NCBI GenBank assembly: GCA_015059965.1
Contig: SUZM01000009.1
Location: 1 to 64,000, forward strand
Reading direction: 5' to 3'
DNA length: 64,000 nt
Origin: Rikenellaceae bacterium
GTDB taxonomy: Bacteria; Bacteroidota; Bacteroidia; Bacteroidales; Rikenellaceae
Of the stretch, positions 33,119-42,073 are shown piece after piece. The stretch's first letter is position 1. Each line of letters opens with the position of its first letter. The position numbers were made by a program, and so were the translations under genes. The notes under the pieces are model-generated. The model did no database searches. It saw only the letters and a program-made list of their open reading frames with translations, and was not told where the DNA came from.

Positions 33119-33997
33119 CTATCGTCTTCTCGAACCGCCTCGCGGAGCCCCCTTCGCGCCCCCTCGCGAGGAGCTGCTGCCGGCCGTGTAGTTGAAGTCG
33201 GTACCGCTCTTCTCGCGCTTCTTTTTGCGCGGGAGGTTCCAAACATCGAACCCCTCCTTATTGAAACGATAGGAGAGTCCGATGGTAATCATCAGGTTAT
33301 CCAGCGGTGAACGCAGCGGAGTGGCCCAAAAGGGGTTTTCCGAGCCGTCGGTGGAGTTGTCGGCATAGCGGTTGCGGTTGCGCAGGGCATCGCCCAAGCC
33401 GAAGTAGTAGCGCACACGGGCCGTAAGCTCAAACTGCCGAATGAGCACCGAGACACCGCCGCCACCGGCCAGGCCATAGCCCCAACGGTTGTCGCGGGCC
33501 GTCTTATAGGTGTAGTCCCCCTCCCAATCCTCGGCTCGGTCGTACTCGCGGGCAATCTCGTTCTGATAGCTGCCTCCGAAGCGGTAGCTGAAGGTGGCTG
33601 CCGCCTCGAGGAAGATACGCACGCGTTGCTTGATGTAGATGTGAGGCTGCCAGACGATGGGGACGGTGATCGAGTTCAGGCGGCGCGAGTAGTAGAGCAT
33701 CTCTTCGTCCTCCTCGGTGATCGAGGCATAGGGGGCATAAGAGAAGGCGTGCTGAATAAACTCGAGGTCGATACCGAAACCTCCCACATAGCGTTGCAGG
33801 CCGTAGTGGCGCCACGAAAGGCCCGCCGTATAGAGGCCCCACGTCGTGCGGGTCTCCTGATCGGGGTAGAGACGTGCCGTACCCATGCCATAGCCGCCAT
33901 AGAAGCCTAAGGTGTGTTGTGCCCGGGCAGGGGTGAGCGAGCCGATGATCAGCACCAGCACCGCACAGAGTCTGTATAGTTCTCTTTTCATCTTCAT
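33119..33997 (-). CDS. PorT-like outer-membrane beta-barrel protein
   Basis: 292 residues. Signal peptide ending PARAQ, then strands such as HTLGFYGGYGMGTARL, GFGIDLEFIQHAFSYA, VRIFLEAAATFSYRFG, FELTARVRYYFGLGD and LMITIGLSYRFN, typical of the PorT/OMP_b-brl_2 family. After the last strand there is a basic tail (NLPRKKKREKSG and an Arg/Gly-rich end RGGAKGAPRGGSRRR) that would face the periplasm or bind an acidic partner. The start codon overlaps the stop of the upstream Ig-like gene by one base. Confidence 0.85.
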   Translation of the reverse strand: MKMKRELYRLCAVLVLIIGSLTPARAQHTLGFYGGYGMGTARLYPDQETRTTWGLYTAGLSWRHYGLQRYVGGFGIDLEFIQHAFSYAPYASITEEDEEMLYYSRRLNSITVPIVWQPHIYIKQRVRIFLEAAATFSYRFGGSYQNEIAREYDRAEDWEGDYTYKTARDNRWGYGLAGGGGVSVLIRQFELTARVRYYFGLGDALRNRNRYADNSTDGSENPFWATPLRSPLDNLMITIGLSYRFNKEGFDVWNLPRKKKREKSGTDFNYTAGSSSSRGGAKGAPRGGSRRR

Positions 33998-36126
33998 TAT
34001 CTTACGACAGTATTGTTTCCACTATTGGTGCGCATGCCGCCTCCGCCGAAGCCACCCATGCCGCCACCGCCACCGAAGCCGCCCATGCCGCCGCCAAAGC
34101 CGCCCATGGCTCCTCCCATGCCGAAGCCGCCTTGCGAGGAGTTGTTGTGGTTGTTCTTATTGTTTTTGGCCTCCTCGGCTGCCTTTTCAGCCTCCTTCTC
34201 CAGGCGCTGCAACTCTCGTTTTTCGAGCAACTCGATCAGCGATTGCATCGTCACCGGAGCAAACATCTCGTTCATGTCCATCTCCAGTTCGATCTCCCAA
34301 TTGACCTTCGTGGCAAAGGTCTCCTCACCCTCAGGGGTGATGTAATACTCGGCACGCTCCGGTTGGCGGCGCTCCACCACATTTCCGGTATCCCACTTGC
34401 CGTTGCCGTTCATATCCTCGATGACACGGAATTTAATCTCTCCGGCCGGCACATAGTTGAACTGCACCGTACCCCCCTTCGAGGGCTTCTCCTGCTGCAG
34501 AGAGCCACTGCCATTGAGCAGCTGCACAATGTAGGTGGCCTCCTTGAGGCGGGGTTTGAGCGTGAGCTTCACGGTGGCATACTTCTCGGGGTCGAGGGTC
34601 GTATAGCTGCCACCGAGCGAGTCGTTCTGCTGCCCGGCCACATCGGTAAAGGTCCCCTCGGGGATGTAGAGTTTATACTGCGAGGCCGTCTGCCACTTCA
34701 CATCCAGGTGCCAGCGGCGCATATTGGCCGTATCGCGGCGGAAATGGATCGGCACCCGCTTCGGATCCTTGCCCTCCTCCTCCAAGGTTAGCTCCACGGC
34801 CGTGGAGTCGAACCGGACGAGCGGATAATCGAAATCGACCGAGAGCCCCTTCTCGGGGTTCACCTCCCCCGTAAGCGAGAGCTTATAGCCGAAGGGATTG
34901 GGCTTTTCGGGCTCCTGGTACTCCTCACCGGCCGCCTCGGCCTTCTCACGAGCCCGCTCCTGCTTCTCGCGCTCCTTCTGCTCCTCCTTCGACTCCACAT
35001 AGCGCCACGAGAGCTTCAGCTCCTGGGTCGTCTCCACAAGCTGGTTGATCGAGTCGTGCTTGAAGTAGGTGATGCGTCCGCGGATCGTGTCGGGGAGCTG
35101 CTCGGCCGGCATGTCAAACCAAAGAGCCACCGTATCGCGCCCCGTGGTCTGGGCATCGTAGATCACCCGCTCGGCCGGGATGCTGTCAAACTCGAGGGCT
35201 CGCACATCGGGATTCGGAGCTCCGAAGTAGAGCAGTGCCTGGTGTTGGCTGGGGCGCGAACTCTCGGTCAGCACCTGGCGTTTGAAGGCCTTGTCGGTGA
35301 ACATGCGGAAGTAGAGCTGCGGGTCGGCCGTGGGGTATTGGCGAATCGAATCGTACCAGATGGCGAAGTCGGGCAGTTCGGCAGGGTTGCACTCCTGCTC
35401 GATAAAGCCCACCTGATCCACCCCGGGCTCATAGAGCTGGTTGTCGTTCGTATCCTCGATGGCGTAGACACGATAGGGAATCGGCTTAAGGTTCTGAGCA
35501 ATGAAGATGCCGTTGGTCTCGGCACGGGCTATGGCCGCAGGCTTATGGTTGAAGAGGGTCGAATCGTAGTCGGGGTGCGACTCTAAGGAGTCGGCCGCAA
35601 AGAACCAGATGTAGCTCTTCGAGACCGAGTCGGCCTTGTAGCTGTCGGCCGTATAGCCCGAGCAGATCATCGAGTCCACCTCGTCGCCTGTCGAGAAGAC
35701 GTATCGCATGGCGTGGAGCGGATTCCCCTCGTTGTTGTCTCGCAACGAACTGCCGAAATTCAGCGCATAGGTCTGATTCTCGAGCAGCGTATCGCGAATC
35801 TGAATCATGATACCGCGCCCACGAACCGTCACCAGAGGCTTCTTCTTCATCTGAGGTGAAGTATAAAACTCCTTATGCTGATCTTTGAGCTGGACGAACT
35901 CGTCGAATTCGACATAGATGCGGCGATTGTTGCCCACCAGCGGATAGCGGGTCGAGAAGTTGTCGGGCAGCATCGAGACAATAACCGGTGGCAGGGTATC
36001 CTTGGGGCCTCCCGTGAGGTTGTTGTTCACGGTGGCACAGCGCACCGTAAAGGCGGCAAGGAAGGCCATGATCACCAGAGAGTTGAGCCAAAAGCGGGCT
36101 ATGCGTAAAGCGTTATTCTGTTTCAT
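33997..36126 (-). CDS. Ig-like (Big_5) envelope protein with Gly/Met-rich tail
   Basis: 709 residues. An N-terminal hydrophobic segment ends in FTVRCATVNNN, a probable lipobox Cys near 30. The Big_5-type Ig-like domain begins GGPKDTLPPVIVSMLPDN, a widespread Bacteroidota family beginning. A Lys/Glu-rich helical insert lies near 380-405, and a further beta domain precedes a coiled coil (LLEKRELQRLEKEAEKAAEE). The last 45 residues are Gly, Met and Phe repeats. The low-complexity tail is striking; its function is unknown. It is translationally linked to the PorT-like gene. Confidence 0.82.
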   Translation of the reverse strand: MKQNNALRIARFWLNSLVIMAFLAAFTVRCATVNNNLTGGPKDTLPPVIVSMLPDNFSTRYPLVGNNRRIYVEFDEFVQLKDQHKEFYTSPQMKKKPLVTVRGRGIMIQIRDTLLENQTYALNFGSSLRDNNEGNPLHAMRYVFSTGDEVDSMICSGYTADSYKADSVSKSYIWFFAADSLESHPDYDSTLFNHKPAAIARAETNGIFIAQNLKPIPYRVYAIEDTNDNQLYEPGVDQVGFIEQECNPAELPDFAIWYDSIRQYPTADPQLYFRMFTDKAFKRQVLTESSRPSQHQALLYFGAPNPDVRALEFDSIPAERVIYDAQTTGRDTVALWFDMPAEQLPDTIRGRITYFKHDSINQLVETTQELKLSWRYVESKEEQKEREKQERAREKAEAAGEEYQEPEKPNPFGYKLSLTGEVNPEKGLSVDFDYPLVRFDSTAVELTLEEEGKDPKRVPIHFRRDTANMRRWHLDVKWQTASQYKLYIPEGTFTDVAGQQNDSLGGSYTTLDPEKYATVKLTLKPRLKEATYIVQLLNGSGSLQQEKPSKGGTVQFNYVPAGEIKFRVIEDMNGNGKWDTGNVVERRQPERAEYYITPEGEETFATKVNWEIELEMDMNEMFAPVTMQSLIELLEKRELQRLEKEAEKAAEEAKNNKNNHNNSSQGGFGMGGAMGGFGGGMGGFGGGGGMGGFGGGGMRTNSGNNTVVR

Positions 36127-36135
36127 CGTGGGCGG

Positions 36136-38517
36136 TTATTTACGGGTGGTTTCGGGCCCCTCCGGATTTTCGGGCTCCTCGGGGGTTTCGGGGGTTTCAG
36201 GCTCCTCCGGATTTTCAGGCTCCTCGGGCTCCTCCGGATTTTGCGAACGCTTTGGCCAGGTGTAGATCGACCAACCCGCCTCATTGGTAAATGGGCTGTC
36301 GGTACGCCAGAGCTCGAAGTTCAGCGCAAGCTCCACATGGCCGCTGTCGGCCGTAAGGGTGTAGAGGGCACTGCAACCGTAGCTGCTGGCCACCAGAATC
36401 AGGTAGTCGTCTTGCAGGAAATCCACCGTCAGAGAGGACTCCCCGCGTTCGGCCTCATAGGCGTAGAAGATCGGGGCTGTCTCCCCGCTCTCTTTATGGC
36501 TAAGGCGACCCGCGAGGGCATCTTCCAGCGTCTCGGGCTGCCACTCGGCAGGGTTATCGACCCGGTAGGCGTAGAGGAAGGCACAATCGAGAGCTATGGG
36601 ATTCGACTCTTCCTCGAACTGAACGCTCAGGTTGATGTCGGCACGCACATTGGGGGTATAGAAGATTCGCCAGCCCGCCTCGTTGGTCAGAGGCAGGTCG
36701 TTGCGCCAAACGGGGAAGAGTATCGAGGCGTTGATTACCTTGTGTTTCGAAGACAAGCTGCGCAGGGCATAGCAACCGCTCTCGTAATTGACCACCTGCA
36801 ACAGGTAGTCGTCAAGGGGCAGGTTGGGTGAGATGGCTCCCGAGGAGGCAGCCGTAAAGGTGTATTCGGCCTCGATGCGTTCACCGGTCAGGGTGTGGTA
36901 GAGGATACCCTCCCGGGCGTCGGCCAGGTTACGGGGCAGCCACAGATCGGGCTCCTCCACCCGATAGGCGTGCAACAGCGAGCCGTAGAGGAGTCTTCCC
37001 CCCATAGGGGCCGGCTCGGGCTCCACATAGGGCGGGAAGAGGGGAAGGCGCTCGGTCGGCGGGGTCTCAACCTCCCCTTCGCTTTCGTCCACCGATGCCT
37101 TCTCGGGCTCGGGGGCTGGAGTATCGGGATTCTGCTCCTCGATATAGGTGTAGATCGTCCCCCGTTGGTTGGGCATATAGTGAATCTCCCAGCCCTGCTC
37201 ATCGGTAAAGGGGAGACCAACGCGCGCCACCGGGAAATTGACGGCGAGCTCTGCTCCGGCCTCGCTGCGGTTGAAGTTGCGTAGCGCAAAGCTACTCTGC
37301 GGGCCATTGACCACCAGGAAGAGGTAGTCGCCCAGCGGGAACGAGCACTGCAGGAATTCCGAGTCTTTGAAGGGGAATTCATGCTCGGGAGTGAGCTGCT
37401 CGCCCGTGAGGCGGTGGGTCAGCAGACCCACTGAGGCATCCTCCAGGGTGGCAGGCAGCCAATCCTCCGAGAGAGCATTGCCATAGATGTAGAGGGTCGA
37501 TCCCGTCAGGGGCTCCACGGGGGAGTTGTGGCTTCGCTGCAGGGTAGTGGTCACCGAGATCGAAATCGAGGGGGAGTAGTGGCAGACCCACCCCTGATCG
37601 TTGGTTACCGGGGCATTCAGATCCCAGAAGGGGAAGAGCAACTCGAATCCTTTATCCTCCTTCTCGGACTCCGATTCAGCACGGATCTCCTCCTCGGTGA
37701 AGGCTCTTAGGGCGTAGCACTGCTCCGCAGCATTGACCACCATCAGCAGGTAGTCGGCGGGCGGGAATTTGGCCGAAAGGTTTCCCTGCGTATCGGCCGA
37801 GAAGCTGTAGGAGGGGTCGATCACCTCTCCTGTAACGGAATTGACCAGACGCCCCACCTCGGCATTCTCCCAATCGGCCGGAGCCCAGGCTTCGGGGCTC
37901 TCCACCGCATAGGCAAACAGGCGCGAGGCGGTCAGGTAGCTCTTCTCGCCCCCCTCGATCTGCTGGCTCTTGGGGCGCACGACACAACTGATGTTGGGGA
38001 CATAGTCGTCGTTGCACATCCACCAGTTTCCGTTTTTGTAGAAGGACTCCTCCTTCCAGGGCTGGAACTGCACCGAGATGTAGAGGTAGGGGAGGTTCTC
38101 AACCAAGGTCAGCTGTGTATAGCCGTAGAGACGCTCCTGCTTATTGACCACCAACAAGAGCAGCGACTGATAGTCGGGGGCGGGCATCATCTGTGCCTGG
38201 CCATACCCCTCGACCGTACAGGGTACACTGCTGAGGCTTGCCCCAAGCTGCTTCGAGGGGTCGCGCCTGCTGGTCAACACCCCCGCCAGGGCATCCTCAT
38301 AGGAGGTTGCCGTGTAGAGGGTGGTATCGGTGGCAAATCCGTACATCACCACATCGGTAATCGGGTAGAGCTCGTCACCCGAACTCTCCTGGCTCCAAGT
38401 CTTCAGCACAATGCTGGTTTGGTAGCCGACATCCTTTTGGCAGCCCACGGCCATCAGAGCCGCAAGCGCAAGGACAAGCAGAAAGGATATATTGCGTAAA
38501 TATTTCATCTTTTTCAA
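36136..38517 (-). CDS. large lipoprotein with five tandem repeat domains
   Basis: 793 residues. Signal peptide with lipobox LMAVGC (Cys about 26). The body is five copies of a unit of roughly 120-150 residues. In the last four the unit runs: a YAYRVxxPxxW-type opening, LEDAxxGxLxHxxTGE, a beta stretch, a DDYLLxVVN core, a CYALR motif, a FPxWRxDxPxTNExGW segment and a Y-x-PN end. The first copy (YGFATDTTLY, YEDALAGVLTSRR) is more divergent. The C-terminus is a Pro/Glu/Asn repeat (EEPENPEEPETPETPEEP). Probably surface-exposed; it does not match a family that I can name with confidence. Confidence 0.85.
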   Translation of the reverse strand: MKKMKYLRNISFLLVLALAALMAVGCQKDVGYQTSIVLKTWSQESSGDELYPITDVVMYGFATDTTLYTATSYEDALAGVLTSRRDPSKQLGASLSSVPCTVEGYGQAQMMPAPDYQSLLLLVVNKQERLYGYTQLTLVENLPYLYISVQFQPWKEESFYKNGNWWMCNDDYVPNISCVVRPKSQQIEGGEKSYLTASRLFAYAVESPEAWAPADWENAEVGRLVNSVTGEVIDPSYSFSADTQGNLSAKFPPADYLLMVVNAAEQCYALRAFTEEEIRAESESEKEDKGFELLFPFWDLNAPVTNDQGWVCHYSPSISISVTTTLQRSHNSPVEPLTGSTLYIYGNALSEDWLPATLEDASVGLLTHRLTGEQLTPEHEFPFKDSEFLQCSFPLGDYLFLVVNGPQSSFALRNFNRSEAGAELAVNFPVARVGLPFTDEQGWEIHYMPNQRGTIYTYIEEQNPDTPAPEPEKASVDESEGEVETPPTERLPLFPPYVEPEPAPMGGRLLYGSLLHAYRVEEPDLWLPRNLADAREGILYHTLTGERIEAEYTFTAASSGAISPNLPLDDYLLQVVNYESGCYALRSLSSKHKVINASILFPVWRNDLPLTNEAGWRIFYTPNVRADINLSVQFEEESNPIALDCAFLYAYRVDNPAEWQPETLEDALAGRLSHKESGETAPIFYAYEAERGESSLTVDFLQDDYLILVASSYGCSALYTLTADSGHVELALNFELWRTDSPFTNEAGWSIYTWPKRSQNPEEPEEPENPEEPETPETPEEPENPEGPETTRK

Positions 38518-38530
38518 CCGCTGCTGGTTC

Positions 38531-39037
38531 TTATCTCTCTTTTTTCTCTTCTTCTTTCAATTTTTGGTAAAGCTCCTCCATCCTCAGGCCGCTGATCGGA
38601 TGGCACATCCGAGGCAGGATCTCACACAGGGGTCGCAGCACAAATTCGCGCTCGGCAATCCTCGGGTGGGGAATTTTCAATATTTCGGTCGACAGAATGC
38701 GATCGTCGTAAAATAGAATATCGACATCCATCGTCCGTGAGGCGTAGCGCTGGCCGCTCAGAGCCTTCTGCTCCCCCTCTCGAATGCGGTCGCGCCCAAG
38801 GTCGGCCTCCACCGACTGCGTGGCCCGCAACAACTCCTCGGGTTCCAGTGCAGTCTCGACCTCCAGCACCTGATTCCAGAACGAAGCCTCGGCCTCAAAG
38901 CCCCAGGGCTCGCTCTCGTAGTGCGCCGAAGCCTTCACAACCCTCCCCACGCGCTCCTCGATGAGGGTCCGGGCCTGCTCAAGCAAGCTCCGCACATCGC
39001 CTTGGTTACCCCCCGTGATCACCACCACCCGAGCCAT
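38531..39037 (-). CDS. folK: 2-amino-4-hydroxy-6-hydroxymethyldihydropteridine diphosphokinase
   Basis: Pyrophosphorylates the pterin in folate synthesis. About 168 residues from the ATG at 39037, whose A overlaps the holB stop (TGATG); a GTG just upstream is possible. It has ITGGNQGDVRSLL, HYESEPWGFEAEASFWNQVLEVET, and the catalytic RTMDVDILFYDDRI followed by IPHPRIAEREFVLRPL. The 3' end is followed after 13 bp by the repeat lipoprotein gene. Confidence 0.95.
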   Translation of the reverse strand: MARVVVITGGNQGDVRSLLEQARTLIEERVGRVVKASAHYESEPWGFEAEASFWNQVLEVETALEPEELLRATQSVEADLGRDRIREGEQKALSGQRYASRTMDVDILFYDDRILSTEILKIPHPRIAEREFVLRPLCEILPRMCHPISGLRMEELYQKLKEEEKKER

Positions 39038-40185
39038 CACTTCAAGCGGTTGATGCGCTTGCTCACGGCAAGGGCAAAGTGAGTAAATACGATCGTCGGG
39101 TTGCCATTCTGGCCGAGCTGTTGGAGGGCCGACTCGATCTCGGCCACCAGCGGCTCGATATTTCCATTCCCGATAAAGGGGGCAAATTTGCGACAGAAGT
39201 CCGCCTCCTCGCCCCAGAGGTAGCTGATCGAGGAGAGTCCCGCGTGGAGCATATAGCTCTCGCGCAACAGGCGTACACTGTCAAGGAGCAGGGCACGCTG
39301 CTGCTCACGGCTCAGTTGTGCCGCCTGCTCGGCCCAGTCCAGCAACTCCAGGTGCTTATCGTTGTAGCTCAAACGCATCAGCGAGCAAAAGAGCGAGAAA
39401 TTCTCCTTGCGCTGCAGATCCTCTTCGCCACCGGTGAGCTGCCGAAGTTCCAGCAGGTCGCCCGAGGCCAGGCGGGCCAGATGGCGAGCCTCGGCCGGAT
39501 CGGAGACCCCCGCCCGAAGAGCCTCTGCCTCCAAGACCTCAAGTTCGAGGCGCGGCACCGAGATCTCCTGCGTGCGCGAGAGGATGGTTCCGAGCAGTCG
39601 CTCCGGGTGCTCCGAAACGAGCAGGAAGAGGGTCTTCTCCCAGGGCTCCTCGAGGATCTTCAGAAGTTTATTCGAGGCCTCCTCGTTCATCGTCTCGGGC
39701 AACCAGACGATCACACATTTGTAGGCCCCCAGAAAACTCTTGAGCGAGAGCTTTTCGATCACGCGGTCAGCCTCCTTGGCCGTGATGAGCCCCTTAAGGG
39801 TCTTGCCCAGGTCCAACGTATCGAACCACTCGCGAGGAGAGAAGTAGCCCTTGCGCTCGGTGAAGAGCCGACGGAAGAGGGGCAAAAACTCATCGCTCAG
39901 GACCGCCTCGCCCGACTTCTTGCCCTGCTTGTTCACCGGGAAGACCCAGTGCAGGTCGGGGTGAGCCAACTCGGCAATCTGACGGCACGAAGGGCACTCG
40001 CCACACGAGTCGCCATCCTTTCGGTTCGTACAGTTCAGGTACTGCACATAGGCCACGGCCAGCGGCAGAGCTCCCATGCCGGCTCCTCCCGTGAAGAGCT
40101 GCGCATGGCTGATGCGCCCTTTCTCGATGCTGCGCACCAGGTGGTCCTTCAGCTCCTGCTGTCCTGCGATATCCTTAAATTGCAT
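39037..40185 (-). CDS. holB: DNA polymerase III delta-prime-like clamp-loader subunit
   Basis: 382 residues from the ATG at 40185 (MQFKDIAGQQELKDHLVRSI). This AAA+ family loads the sliding clamp. It has the degenerate P-loop FTGGAGMGALPLA, which lacks the GKT lysine as delta-prime proteins do, a zinc-binding cysteine set (CTNRKDGDSCGECPSCRQI), and the helical region LLKILEEPWEKTLFLL with the sensor-like TILSRTQEI. It begins 2 bp after the flippase stop and overlaps folK. Confidence 0.92.
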   Translation of the reverse strand: MQFKDIAGQQELKDHLVRSIEKGRISHAQLFTGGAGMGALPLAVAYVQYLNCTNRKDGDSCGECPSCRQIAELAHPDLHWVFPVNKQGKKSGEAVLSDEFLPLFRRLFTERKGYFSPREWFDTLDLGKTLKGLITAKEADRVIEKLSLKSFLGAYKCVIVWLPETMNEEASNKLLKILEEPWEKTLFLLVSEHPERLLGTILSRTQEISVPRLELEVLEAEALRAGVSDPAEARHLARLASGDLLELRQLTGGEEDLQRKENFSLFCSLMRLSYNDKHLELLDWAEQAAQLSREQQRALLLDSVRLLRESYMLHAGLSSISYLWGEEADFCRKFAPFIGNGNIEPLVAEIESALQQLGQNGNPTIVFTHFALAVSKRINRLK

Positions 40186-40187
40186 TC

Positions 40188-41684
40188 CTATCCACGTTTT
40201 AAGACGGCCTTCGCCATCGCTTTCACATCTATCTTTTCGCGCCACACCAGGTAGGCCGCATAACCGGCCAACAGCAGCACATTCAACCCATAGTGGAGCA
40301 CCGGCTGGGCGATCCGCTCCGCAGCCCACTCTCCGAGAAGGAAGAGCGCAAGGGCCACCCCGACAAATTCACCCATACGCTTCAGGTCGTAGGGGATCGG
40401 ATAGTAGCGGCGCATCAGGGCGTAGCTCACCCCAACCATCACCACCTCCGAAAGGAAACGCCCCCAGGCCGCTCCGTAGTATCCCCAACGGGGAACCAGA
40501 AGCCAATTGGCCACCAAAGCGGCCAAGACACCCGCCCCGGTGATCCGGATAGCCAGCCCCGTACGCTCCTCGCGCTTATACCAGAACGAGAGGTTGAGCC
40601 ACACCCCGCTCAGGACATTCGCCCCCAACACCACCGGGAGAATAAAAATTCCCTCGCGGAAGGAGCGCCCCACGATCAGTGCGAAGAACTCCTTGAATAG
40701 GGCGATCACCAGGAAGATCAGCATCGAGGCCATCAGAAAATATTTCATCGCCGCGGCGTTCATCTGCACGAAGTCCGACTTGCGGTAGTTGGCCAAAAAG
40801 AAGGGCTCGGCCGCCAGGCGGTACATCTGCGTAAAGAGCATCATCACAACGGCAATCTTCGTAATGGCCCCGTAGATGCCGAGTTGAGCCATCGCCCCCT
40901 CGGGAACCAGGTACTTGATCATCTGACGATCCAGAAACTCACCCGCCGTGCCGGCAATACCGCTCACCAGAAGCGGCAGCGAGTAGACCAAGACCACCGA
41001 CATCAAGGCCCAATCGACCTTTGGCAGGGTGCGATCCACCGTCGTAAGGAGCACCAGCCAGGTTAGGAGGCTCGCCGCCAGGTTGGCGACAAAGACCCAG
41101 CCTACGCCGAACGTCGAGTCGTAGAGCCCCAGGAAGCCGAACAAAAAGGCCAGTGCCACATTGGTGGACACATTGAGGGCCTTGAGCAAGACGAACATCC
41201 CCGGTCGTCCCTGCTCGCGAAGGCGCGAGAAGGGCATCATGCCCCACACGTCGAAGAGGATGATCAGTGCCACCCAGACAATATACTCGGGATGGGCCAC
41301 ATAGCTCTCGCCCATCCATCCGGCCACTGTCGAACGTCCTCCGATCACCAGGAGCGCAAAGAGAATAGCGGCGTAGAACGACATCCCCCAGCACGAGGCA
41401 AAGAGCCTCCGCTTTTGGGCCTTGACCTCCGGGGAGTCCTTGGCCTTCCCGACCCGCTCCCCATCCGCCTCAGCCTTGGCGGCAAAACGGAAATAGCTCG
41501 ACTCCATGCCCATTGAGAGCAACACCAAGGCAAAGGGAATCAAGGCGTAGACATCGGTCACGATGCCATAGGTCTCGGGGCCGAAAACCCGCGTGTAAAA
41601 GGGGGTAAGCAGATAGCTTAGGAATCGCACCACAATGGTGCTGATCCCATACACTGCAGTCTGTTTGGCCAACTTTTCGAGCAT
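40188..41684 (-). CDS. polysaccharide flippase (Wzx/MATE-like)
   Basis: About 498 residues from the ATG at 41684, preceded by a GGGGAG purine stretch. It has 12-14 predicted membrane helices with the family opening KQTAVYGISTIVVRFLSYLLTPFYTRVFGPE. Such proteins flip lipid-linked oligosaccharides across the inner membrane. No glycosyltransferases are adjacent. It is the first gene of the ten-gene minus-strand block, with a palindrome over its promoter. Confidence 0.9.
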   Translation of the reverse strand: MLEKLAKQTAVYGISTIVVRFLSYLLTPFYTRVFGPETYGIVTDVYALIPFALVLLSMGMESSYFRFAAKAEADGERVGKAKDSPEVKAQKRRLFASCWGMSFYAAILFALLVIGGRSTVAGWMGESYVAHPEYIVWVALIILFDVWGMMPFSRLREQGRPGMFVLLKALNVSTNVALAFLFGFLGLYDSTFGVGWVFVANLAASLLTWLVLLTTVDRTLPKVDWALMSVVLVYSLPLLVSGIAGTAGEFLDRQMIKYLVPEGAMAQLGIYGAITKIAVVMMLFTQMYRLAAEPFFLANYRKSDFVQMNAAAMKYFLMASMLIFLVIALFKEFFALIVGRSFREGIFILPVVLGANVLSGVWLNLSFWYKREERTGLAIRITGAGVLAALVANWLLVPRWGYYGAAWGRFLSEVVMVGVSYALMRRYYPIPYDLKRMGEFVGVALALFLLGEWAAERIAQPVLHYGLNVLLLAGYAAYLVWREKIDVKAMAKAVLKRG

Positions 41685-41705
41685 AATTTCTCCCCTCTTG
41701 TTGTT

Positions 41706-41726
41706 ATATATCTTGCAAAGATATAT
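41706..41726 (-). promoter_or_regulatory. palindrome overlapping the -7 box of the ten-gene block
   Basis: ATATATCTT (41706-41714) and AAGATATAT (41718-41726) are perfect inverted arms around GCA. The minus-strand -7 box TATCTTTG occupies 41723-41716. A repressor operator is a plausible reading; no -33 TTG is visible. Confidence 0.45.
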
Positions 41727-42073
41727 AATAAATAACAAATCCCGATCTCGTTTCCCGATTTTTCTCTATTTTTTCTACTTTTAGCCCGATTCGCCCCCCA
41801 TTCGGACGGATTTGGAAATCTTTTCCCGCCCGGGCCAAAAATCAGGCATGCTCACCTGTTTGCATCTGTCGAAAATTCTTCGTATCTTGCAACAGCAAAC
41901 CAATGATTTCCAACCAAGAGAACCGTACCCCAATAATTCTCTCCCAACTCCGGAAGCAACCGCTGAGAGATAAAAAATAATTTCTAATTTCCTTATTACA
42001 GACAAGGATCCGGAACCAGAAAATACTCGAGAATTTACAATTACGAATGAGCTCATGAAAAACTGTTAAAATT
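41727..42073. other. AT-rich intergenic region
   Basis: 347 bp with no supported gene. GTATCTTGC near 41882-41890 is a weak -7-like match that might serve the following secreted protein gene. Nothing else recognised. Confidence 0.4.
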
